Of a stretch of DNA of 9,602 bases, positions 1 through 7,671 are shown in pieces. The notes beneath the pieces were generated by a model that saw only the letters and a list, made by a program, of their open reading frames with translations, was not told the origin of the DNA and did no database searches. The position numbers were made by a program, and so were the translations under genes. Each line of letters opens with the position of its first letter. Position 1 is the stretch's first letter. Source of the DNA: an uncultured Porphyromonadaceae bacterium. Its GTDB lineage: Bacteria; Bacteroidota; Bacteroidia; Bacteroidales; Muribaculaceae. The stretch is taken from NCBI GenBank assembly GCA_902494595.1, contig CABUTY010000030.1, forward strand, positions 1-9,602, written 5' to 3'.

Positions 1-1299
1 AAGATACTCAAGGGCGAAGGCCGTATCACGGAAATAAACATCGCCGAGACCCTCAAGGATGTGCGCCGCGCACTCCTCGACGCCGACGTCAACTATAAGG
101 TTGCCAAGACCTTCACCGATACTGTCAAGCAGAAGGCTCTGGGACAGAATGTGATCAATGCGCTGAAGCCCAAGGAGCTGATGGTAAAGATTGTCCACGA
201 CGAGCTTGCCGAGCTGATGGGTGGCGACGCCGCCCCGTTGAACGTAGAGGGCAAGCCGGCCGTGATCCTGATGTCGGGTCTGCAGGGCGCCGGAAAGACC
301 ACCTTCGCCGCCAAGCTGGCCAGGAAACTCAAAAGCACGCGCGGCAAGCGGCCCCTTCTTGTGGGCGCCGACGTATACCGTCCCGCTGCCCGCGAACAGC
401 TCCGCGTGCTCGGCGAAAGCATCAACGTGCCCGTATTCACCGATGAAGCGGGTACCGACCCGGTGAAGATAGCCCTCGACGCCGTGGCCGACGCCCGACG
501 TAACCAGTACGACCTCGTGATTGTCGATACTGCCGGCCGTCTCGCCGTTGATCAGGAGATGATGGATGAAATCGCCGCCCTCAAGGAGGCTCTCGACCCT
601 CAGGAAACGCTTTTCGTCGTAGACTCCATGACCGGCCAGGATGCCGTGAATACCGCCAAGGCTTTCAACGACCGTATCGACTTCGACGGCGTGGTTCTCA
701 CCAAACTCGACGGAGACACCCGCGGCGGTGCCGCCCTCTCCATCCGTGCCGTGGTGGCTAAGCCTATCAAATATGTCGGCACAGGCGAAAAACTCGAGGA
801 TATCCAGGAGTTCAACCCTGAAGGAATGGCTTCCCGTATCCTCGGAATGGGCGACATCGTGGAGCTCGCCAAACGTGCCCAGGAGGTCTACGACCAGAAA
901 GAGGCCGAAAAACTGCAGGAAAAACTGCGCAAGAACAAATTCGACTTCAACGACTTCCGCAAGCAGATCAACCAGATCAAGAAGATGGGTAACATCAAGG
1001 ATCTGGCAGCCATGATTCCAGGTGTGGGCAAAGCCATCAAGGACATTGAGATCGACGACAACGCCTTCAAGGGTATAGAGGCCATAATCGACTCCATGAC
1101 TCCTTTCGAGCGTGAGAATCCCGATGCCATCAAGGGCACTCGCCGCCAGCGCATTGCCAAAGGCTCCGGAACATCCCTTCAGGAAGTGAACCGCCTCCTC
1201 AAACAGTTCGAGGAGATGCGGAAGATGATGCACATGGCTTCCAACATGAAGAACCCGGCCGAGATGATGAAGCGCATGAAGGCCCGCCAGCGCCGCTGA
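1..1299 (+). CDS. ffh: Signal recognition particle GTPase Ffh (SRP54), 5' end outside window
   Basis: Ffh binds signal sequences emerging from the ribosome together with SRP RNA and delivers the complex to FtsY at the inner membrane. The frame is open from base 1 and starts inside the N domain (KILKGEGRITEINIAETLKD), so about 13 N-terminal residues should be missing; the GTG at 61 is an internal valine codon, not the start. Counting from base 1, the G domain shows the P-loop GLQGAGKT (about 93-100), DVYRPAAREQL, DTAGR (about 176-180), TKLDGD (about 234) and the closing GTGEK. The methionine-rich M domain follows, with the RNA-binding segment SGTSLQEVNRLLKQF near 389 and the tail MMKRMKARQRR. 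All expected GTPase and RNA-binding motifs are present, so it should be functional. A YbiT-like gene follows after 53 bp in the same direction and may be co-transcribed. Identification is essentially certain. Confidence 0.98.
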   Translation, partial: KILKGEGRITEINIAETLKDVRRALLDADVNYKVAKTFTDTVKQKALGQNVINALKPKELMVKIVHDELAELMGGDAAPLNVEGKPAVILMSGLQGAGKTTFAAKLARKLKSTRGKRPLLVGADVYRPAAREQLRVLGESINVPVFTDEAGTDPVKIALDAVADARRNQYDLVIVDTAGRLAVDQEMMDEIAALKEALDPQETLFVVDSMTGQDAVNTAKAFNDRIDFDGVVLTKLDGDTRGGAALSIRAVVAKPIKYVGTGEKLEDIQEFNPEGMASRILGMGDIVELAKRAQEVYDQKEAEKLQEKLRKNKFDFNDFRKQINQIKKMGNIKDLAAMIPGVGKAIKDIEIDDNAFKGIEAIIDSMTPFERENPDAIKGTRRQRIAKGSGTSLQEVNRLLKQFEEMRKMMHMASNMKNPAEMMKRMKARQRR

Positions 1300-1313
1300 T
1301 CTGCCAGCGCCGC
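1286..1313 (+). repeat. 11-bp direct repeat straddling the ffh stop codon
   Basis: The 11-mer GCCAGCGCCGC occurs at 1286-1296, immediately before the TGA stop, and again at 1303-1313 just after it, a 17-bp period. It looks like a small tandem duplication of the last codons into the 3' flank. No function is evident and chance in GC-rich sequence is possible. Confidence 0.45.
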
Positions 1314-1346
1314 CAATTAATTAGAATCAAACAGAAGATAGATTAA

Positions 1347-2975
<1,629 letters not shown>

Positions 2976-3005
2976 CTTGACGATGTTAATAATAAGCGAT
3001 AACAG

Positions 3006-3032
3006 AGAGTGGAGCCTCCGCAGCTCCACTCT
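3006..3032 (+). terminator. Probable intrinsic terminator after the YbiT-like gene
   Basis: A perfect 10-bp stem (AGAGTGGAGC at 3006-3015 pairing with GCTCCACTCT at 3023-3032) encloses a 7-nt loop, 30 bp after the stop codon. The tract after the stem is AT-rich (TATAATCTAAAC) but not a true run of T, so efficiency is uncertain. It separates the ffh/ybiT pair from the Dabb gene. Confidence 0.65.
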
Positions 3033-3033
3033 T

Positions 3034-3053
3034 ATAATCTAAACATAATCTAA
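3034..3053 (+). repeat. AT-rich 9-bp direct repeat with 11-bp period upstream of the Dabb gene
   Basis: ATAATCTAA occurs at 3034-3042 and 3045-3053, one helical turn apart, between the terminator hairpin and the Dabb start codon. It could be part of a promoter or a regulator site. No match to the Bacteroides -33/-7 promoter pattern was seen, so this is only noted. Confidence 0.35.
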
Positions 3054-3065
3054 CAATTCTATTCC

Positions 3066-3356
3066 ATGAAACACACCGTAATGTTCAAGCTCACGGGGAG
3101 CGCCGAGGAGCGCAAGGCGCTGGCCACCCGTTTTGCCGAAGCTCTTATGGAACTGCCGGCCATCATTCCACAGCTTTCTTCCATGCAGACAGGTCTGAAT
3201 ATCAACCCTAAGGAGGAGTATGACGTTATATTGACAGCCGAGGCTGCCTCGCTGGCCGACATAGCCGCCTACAGCGCCCATCCTGCCCATCTCGCTTGCG
3301 TCGACATCATCAAAGGGCATGTGGCTTCCCGCGCTTGCGTCGACTATGACGACTGA
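3066..3356 (+). CDS. Dabb (stress-responsive A/B barrel) domain protein
   Basis: A 96-residue protein that is a single Dabb domain, a small dimeric ferredoxin-like alpha+beta barrel found across bacteria and plants. Diagnostic stretches are the N-terminal strand KHTVMFKL (2-9), the central YDVILTAEAASLADIAAYSAHP, the HPAH motif at 72-75, and the closing VASRACVDYD. The length is that of a complete one-domain member. There is no signal peptide, so it should be cytoplasmic. Most Dabb proteins have no assigned reaction; a few relatives act as cyclases or stress-induced proteins, and nothing here identifies a substrate. No Shine-Dalgarno sequence is visible before the ATG, which is usual for Bacteroidota. 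It lies 33 bp after a terminator hairpin and 51 bp before a lipoprotein gene, so those two genes may form a unit. Family call is confident, function unknown. Confidence 0.88.
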   Translation: MKHTVMFKLTGSAEERKALATRFAEALMELPAIIPQLSSMQTGLNINPKEEYDVILTAEAASLADIAAYSAHPAHLACVDIIKGHVASRACVDYDD

Positions 3357-3372
3357 CGACCGCCGGCCTCAA

Positions 3373-3390
3373 CTATAAAGCTTCTATAAA
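3373..3390 (+). repeat. 7-bp direct repeat with 11-bp period upstream of the lipoprotein gene
   Basis: CTATAAA is present at 3373-3379 and 3384-3390, shortly upstream of the ATG at 3408. The 11-bp period equals that of the different repeat upstream of the Dabb gene. It may be a promoter or operator element, or chance in a short AT-rich spacer. Confidence 0.3.
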
Positions 3391-3407
3391 CCGATATCAA
3401 CCAGACT

Positions 3408-4634
3408 ATGAAAAAGATAACGCTCAGCGCACTGCTTGCCGGCCTCCTCGTCTTCTCAGGATGCCATAAGGACAATGACGCGCCCGCTCCTTTCGACGAG
3501 GAGACCTACGAAGGCCGCACCGAACTGTCACTCACCTACAACGGCTCCCCCATCTCGGGCAAAAGCGTCAAGGTCACTCCTCTGTCGCAGTCGCAGGCCC
3601 GTGTGTCGTTCTTCTCCGAAATTGACCTCGGCGACCTCAACAAGGACCTCGACGACATACCCGACTTTGCAGGGCCGGGCGTTCTCCCCGGCTCCCCGGT
3701 GGTCACCATAGATGTGCCTGTCACCGTCGATGGCATATATCACGCGTTCTCTTATTCCGGCGAGACCGATTTCGTCACCTACAGCGTGACGGCAAAATTC
3801 ACCGACGAGATTATGGAATGCGCCTTCACCGACGTCAGGCTCAAGGACCAGTCGTTTGCCGGCGGTTCCTGGAAGCCTATGGCCTCCGACGGCAATCCGC
3901 TGAGCGACACCCAGCCTTTCCATATCGTATGGCAGACGCAGCAGCCGGTGGCAATCCCCGGCCTCGGTAACGGTATCCAGGATGCCCTGCGTATCCTCGT
4001 GAACACCCCCTTCATACCCGTATACAACAACACGGCCACGATGTCGCTGACGCAGGTTATCGCCAACGGGCTGCGCTCCGTGGGGATGACTGCCGACGGC
4101 AACATGCCCGTCACCTACCTGCAGACCGCCAACGGCGCCTCCGTGTTCACTCAGGTGCCCTTCGGAACTTTCCAGTATGTGCCCCTGTCGCAGTATGCCA
4201 TCAAACTTTATTCTAATCCCACCGACCTGCTGACTTTGGTATTGCTCAACAACACCAACCGCGACCCCAACATTCCTGACCATCCTTTCGGCAAGCGTCA
4301 GCGCAGTGATTCGGGGATGCTCTATGCTCAGTTCATACAGATCTTCAAGACGCTGTTGCCCACGGTGTCGGAGGGGATGCCGCTGGCCTGTGTGCGCACC
4401 GGCGACACGATGATGCTTTACGCCGACACGCAGGTGCTGCTGCCGCTTCTCAAGAACGCCGTGGTGCCCCTGCTCGCCAATCCCGCCATGCGCGGCATAG
4501 TGGAAGACTTCATCACCAACAACGACAAATTGGCACCATATGCCGTCGCCCTTATGGCCGCCTATGACGCCCTCCCCCTCATCCTCGACCACACCACCAA
4601 AATAGAACTCGGTCTCAACTTCGTAAAAGCATGA
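3408..4634 (+). CDS. Secreted lipoprotein of unknown function, possibly DUF4925-like
   Basis: A 408-residue protein beginning with a signal peptidase II signal: MKK, a hydrophobic core, then lipobox FSGC with lipidated Cys19. The following HKDND resembles the charged Bacteroidota signal that sends lipoproteins to the cell surface, so an outer-membrane, perhaps surface-exposed, location is likely. The mature part starts with a beta-rich segment (TELSLTYNGSPISGKSVKV), includes a GGSWKP turn near 149, and ends with a more helical half (VLLPLLKNAVVPLLANPAM and onward). There are no catalytic motifs, transmembrane segments or repeats that I recognise. Length and layout recall the DUF4925 lipoproteins of gut Bacteroidales, but that is from memory and not certain. 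Base composition resembles that of the housekeeping neighbours. It follows the Dabb gene by 51 bp, and its TGA stop sits within the downstream hairpin. The gene itself is certain, the family tentative. Confidence 0.85.
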   Translation: MKKITLSALLAGLLVFSGCHKDNDAPAPFDEETYEGRTELSLTYNGSPISGKSVKVTPLSQSQARVSFFSEIDLGDLNKDLDDIPDFAGPGVLPGSPVVTIDVPVTVDGIYHAFSYSGETDFVTYSVTAKFTDEIMECAFTDVRLKDQSFAGGSWKPMASDGNPLSDTQPFHIVWQTQQPVAIPGLGNGIQDALRILVNTPFIPVYNNTATMSLTQVIANGLRSVGMTADGNMPVTYLQTANGASVFTQVPFGTFQYVPLSQYAIKLYSNPTDLLTLVLLNNTNRDPNIPDHPFGKRQRSDSGMLYAQFIQIFKTLLPTVSEGMPLACVRTGDTMMLYADTQVLLPLLKNAVVPLLANPAMRGIVEDFITNNDKLAPYAVALMAAYDALPLILDHTTKIELGLNFVKA

Positions 4635-4653
4635 GCCGGCAATGCCGGCTCAT
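4631..4653. terminator. Bidirectional terminator between convergent genes
   Basis: A perfect 10-bp stem (ATGAGCCGGC at 4631-4640 with GCCGGCTCAT at 4644-4653) has a 3-nt loop. It includes the stop codon (4632-4634) of the + strand lipoprotein. Read on the - strand, the hairpin is followed by GCTTTTAC, a short T run; on the + strand by a T-rich but broken tract (TTGTTCCTTAAATTTC). The gene from the right ends 43 bp away, so one hairpin can serve both directions. Confidence 0.72.
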
Positions 4654-4673
4654 TGCCTTGTTCCTTAAATTTC

Positions 4674-4701
4674 ATTGATTGCATTCAGATTCACAATCAA
4701 T
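4674..4701. repeat. 8-bp inverted repeat over the stop codon of the large lipoprotein gene
   Basis: ATTGATTG (4674-4681) and CAATCAAT (4694-4701) are perfect complements separated by 12 nt, and the right arm covers the TGA stop (4697-4699) of the - strand gene. The stem is AT-rich and the loop long, so it is a weaker structure than the adjacent GC-rich hairpin at 4631-4653. The two may act together in ending the - strand transcript. Confidence 0.4.
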
Positions 4702-7594
4702 ATTCCTCCCAGCAATATTCGGAGGGGGGCACTATTCTCCCATTTTTTTTGCATCCCGTAGCCGTTCCGAGAGGATTAAGATGATTATCATGCGGAGTGT
4801 GGATTTGTCCTAGTTTGAATATGAATCCACAGTCTCCATCTTTGTCACGTTCATATTTTCTGCCGGGATAATATGTTATCGTACCCTTATTTTCACACCT
4901 TATTATCTTACTCTCATTTTGTGAACATATGCCTGCGGCCCTAAGACCTCCTTCTATCCTGGCTTCATTTACACAATCTTCAATAATTGATTCATTCACC
5001 GGGGTAGATTCAGGGAATACCGCTCCTTCATTATCGCCACAAATTCCCGCTGCCGATTCTCTGCCAGCTATTTTATTCTTGTTAATGCACCTTGTGATTT
5101 TGGGAACCTGATACAGTGAGTACATGTCTCCGCATATTCCTGCACTTATACCAGTTCCCGTAATAATTCCATAATTGGTGCAGTCTGATATTTCCCCATC
5201 GGCATTCCCCATAGAAATACCGCAGGCATGAAAGTCGTCAGGCTTTCCGGAAAGGCCACAAGTAATGTTGGCATAATTTTTACATCCGGAAATCACAGTA
5301 TTGCCGGAACAGTAGCTGTGATCATTAGATCTTGCAATACCAGCCGCACTTCGCAAACTTTTTACTGTCCCGGAAACTCTGCAGTCCGATATATTACCTC
5401 CATTTACGTCTACAATGCCAGTAAAATAACTACCTGTAAAGTCAATGTCGACATCAGTATTCTTGATTATTGCTCCATCATCGTTGTATAGAGTAACCAA
5501 CCCTTGACATTTCCCGTTTCTTATTTTGCCTTTTACCGAGCAATCTTTTATAACCCCTCTGTTATGGAATCCACATATCAAATTTTCTATCTCATTGTAG
5601 TATTGATCCTGCGTCGAATAATCCACATCAACAGTTACATGACAGTCCTCAATCAAGCCATAGTTGTAAGTGGTTATAAACCCATCGATAGCAATACCGG
5701 TTTTAAGACCTTTGCCTTTCACGTTGATTTTTAGATTCTTGAAGGTGCCGTGGCTCCTATTAACCAATTCCTGCATATAATTTCCATTGAGGCCGGTAAA
5801 ATCATAAGTTATCGTATGGCCCTGTCCGTCGAAAACATTATAGAATTTATGTCGCTGTTGCCAATTGGTAGACTCATTGATGTAGTCGCTATACACCAAA
5901 TATGACGAACCCATATCCACATCGTTCATCAGAAGCACATCGCGACCCAGAATCTTACTGTCTTCCAAACAATGGGCCTTCATGAACTCAAGAAGGTCAT
6001 CGCGGGTATAAATTTTGTAAGGTCCTGATGTATCTTCCGATTCCGGCGTGAATGCATAACACTGATCGGATACAATTACACGGCCTTCATCATCTTTTAT
6101 ATAAGATGCGTATACATACGTCTGACCGGCTACCAACCCTTCCACACTGAGTGTGAGGTCATGTATCTGGAAACGATCCTCCACCAGCCGCTTGTTTTCA
6201 TGAGTTATTTTGCAATCGCCTATAGGTATGAATCTGTTTGTGCCGTTGTATTTCAAGACAATGCCACACTCATTGCGGTCGGCTGGCGTGTTGCCGTCTA
6301 TGAGGTCGTAGCGGAACTGCACCCCAAGTTCCACGGGAAGGCTTTCGCCGCGGGTGCGGGCTCTTCCTGTTTTCTTGACTCCTGTGGAAAACGGGCTGAA
6401 ATAACTGGCATAATGATTGAGATACCGTATATAATTATACTGTATAGGCTCTTTTTTCTTAGTTTTGGAATTAATGGCAATCGCATCAATTGTATATGAG
6501 TTGTCGCCCTTCAAATTAAAAGAATAAGTCACAGACCTTCCTTCTGCAAGCCGTGGATAAAATTTTCTGAATATATTCAGAATTCCAACGCCGGTACATC
6601 GCTGAGGTGTGCCAATGTAATTCGCCGCATCCTTTTTCTTGCATGCCGTCATAAAACTTCCATCCTTAATTCCGGAATAACAGAAGCTTGTCCATATAAT
6701 TGTCCTTTTCAGATTGGGAAGATATTTGTCATAGAACTCTTCTCCAAGAGAGAATGATGTATATCGCCGTCTTTTTTGCCCCTTTTCTTTTACTGTCTTA
6801 TAATAGTACCTTACCCCATGATCTATCATTGAGACATACTGTTTCTTTACTTTTTCGTCCATACTGCTGACAGGCACTATGATGTCTCCACGAGTGTTTC
6901 CATGACAGCTTACAAAAACCAGATCATAATTGCAGAAGTTCAAAAACGTTTCCGGAGCATAATTGGATGGTCTTTTAACGCCGTTGCCGTAAGACTTTCC
7001 ATTCTTGTCTTTCTTATATTTTACAGAATACCATACACTGTTGAAATCCTCAAACCTGAATTGAATATTCGGGCTCCATACATAAACCTTCTTTTTTGAC
7101 AGTATTCTTATCATGTCGGAATAATTGGAACGAGTTGGTGTGACATCCGGTTCATCGTCCTTGTCACCTCCAAATTCCGGAAATTCATCTTCTGTCTGCA
7201 GCACGCCATCCGCATCAAAATCATCATTGCCGTAAACATTTGACAATGAATCTACAAACTCCCTGAATCCATTTTCATCAAAGGCTTCCTCCCCATACCA
7301 TGTTTCGGCGTCCTCCACATCAAGGTCCACATCCACTTGTTTATTATCATTGTCAGTGACCGTAATGATATTGCCTTTGCGACTCACATTCTTCACTGAG
7401 GGAAGTTGCCGCAGACTGTTTTCTATGGCTACTGTATCGCTGAATTCCTCGAAGGAATCCATTACATCGGCTATGGATTCATAGAACGCTGTGTAGATGT
7501 CCGCGTCTACCGGGTCAGGTTCATTCTTTACAATATTTTCAGCGCATGATACCATTATCATGCCAAGCAATAGAAAGAAAGTGAATTTTTTCAT
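4697..7594 (-). CDS. Multidomain lipoprotein: clan CD cysteine-peptidase-like core, FN3-like module and GLUG-like beta-helix
   Basis: A 965-residue secreted lipoprotein: MKKFTFFLLLGMIMVSC gives a type II signal with lipidated Cys17. This ATG is preferred over one 16 codons upstream because it starts the signal directly. An N-terminal unit with LPSVKNVSRKGNIITV (about 64-79) is followed by an acidic stretch (about 123-150). Residues about 168-399 resemble clan CD peptidases (caspase, gingipain, CHAT): a strand leading to FVSCHGN with His231-Gly, a strand leading to SFCYSG with Cys305, then AANYIGTP and FYPRLAEGRSV. Residues about 420-517 look FN3-like (LVAGQTYVYASYIKDDEG). Residues about 525-930 open with DDLLEFM and FDGQGHTITYDF, then carry GLUG-like rungs of the pattern I-x-x-C...AAGICG. 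Proteolysis is inferred from the His/Cys pair and unproven; the target is unknown. Composition is AT-rich relative to neighbours. It lies 77 bp downstream of uup on the same strand. Confidence 0.85.
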   Translation of the reverse strand: MKKFTFFLLLGMIMVSCAENIVKNEPDPVDADIYTAFYESIADVMDSFEEFSDTVAIENSLRQLPSVKNVSRKGNIITVTDNDNKQVDVDLDVEDAETWYGEEAFDENGFREFVDSLSNVYGNDDFDADGVLQTEDEFPEFGGDKDDEPDVTPTRSNYSDMIRILSKKKVYVWSPNIQFRFEDFNSVWYSVKYKKDKNGKSYGNGVKRPSNYAPETFLNFCNYDLVFVSCHGNTRGDIIVPVSSMDEKVKKQYVSMIDHGVRYYYKTVKEKGQKRRRYTSFSLGEEFYDKYLPNLKRTIIWTSFCYSGIKDGSFMTACKKKDAANYIGTPQRCTGVGILNIFRKFYPRLAEGRSVTYSFNLKGDNSYTIDAIAINSKTKKKEPIQYNYIRYLNHYASYFSPFSTGVKKTGRARTRGESLPVELGVQFRYDLIDGNTPADRNECGIVLKYNGTNRFIPIGDCKITHENKRLVEDRFQIHDLTLSVEGLVAGQTYVYASYIKDDEGRVIVSDQCYAFTPESEDTSGPYKIYTRDDLLEFMKAHCLEDSKILGRDVLLMNDVDMGSSYLVYSDYINESTNWQQRHKFYNVFDGQGHTITYDFTGLNGNYMQELVNRSHGTFKNLKINVKGKGLKTGIAIDGFITTYNYGLIEDCHVTVDVDYSTQDQYYNEIENLICGFHNRGVIKDCSVKGKIRNGKCQGLVTLYNDDGAIIKNTDVDIDFTGSYFTGIVDVNGGNISDCRVSGTVKSLRSAAGIARSNDHSYCSGNTVISGCKNYANITCGLSGKPDDFHACGISMGNADGEISDCTNYGIITGTGISAGICGDMYSLYQVPKITRCINKNKIAGRESAAGICGDNEGAVFPESTPVNESIIEDCVNEARIEGGLRAAGICSQNESKIIRCENKGTITYYPGRKYERDKDGDCGFIFKLGQIHTPHDNHLNPLGTATGCKKNGRIVPPSEYCWEEY

Positions 7595-7620
7595 GATGAA
7601 GTAGTTTATGAATTCGATAA

Positions 7621-7648
7621 AACTGATTTTTATAGTTAGCAACTGATT
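7621..7648. repeat. 8-bp direct repeat, 20-bp period, upstream of the large lipoprotein gene
   Basis: AACTGATT occurs at 7621-7628 and 7641-7648, exactly 20 bp apart, which puts both on the same helix face. It lies in the 77-bp spacer between the Uup stop and the lipoprotein start. A two-site operator is possible, but no matching regulator gene is in the window and no clear -33/-7 promoter was found. Confidence 0.35.
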
Positions 7649-7671
7649 GGAATCCTTCAGCAGGTTGATTT

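Larger units (their letters stand above)
4655..7671. other. AT-rich segment between GC-rich core genes
   Basis: The segment from the shared hairpin to the end of the Uup gene is visibly poorer in GC than its flanks. Line counts are 24/60 G+C at 5461-5520, 17/60 at 6421-6480 and 22/60 at 6481-6540, against 36/60 at 841-900 in ffh. It contains just one gene. I found no integrase, insertion sequence, tRNA or convincing flanking repeat, so the route of acquisition is not shown. Lateral transfer is an inference from composition and from the unusual gene content. Confidence 0.6.

Noticed and set aside
61..63. GTG as start codon of ffh
   Set aside because: The frame continues upstream to base 1 and encodes the conserved Ffh N domain, so this is an internal Val codon.
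3528..4592. Long open frame (354 codons) antisense to the 408-residue lipoprotein
   Set aside because: It is rich in His, Gly, Val and Arg with no recognisable domain, as expected for the complement of GC-rich coding sequence; the sense frame has a clear lipoprotein signal.
7592..7642. Upstream ATG extending the large lipoprotein by 16 residues
   Set aside because: The extension MLTIKISFIEFINYFI precedes a complete MKK-type SPII signal; starting there would bury the signal's charged start.
4655..7671. Flanking direct repeats as attachment sites of the AT-rich segment
   Set aside because: Only 6-bp TTGATT-type matches were found at the borders, which is not above chance in AT-rich sequence.
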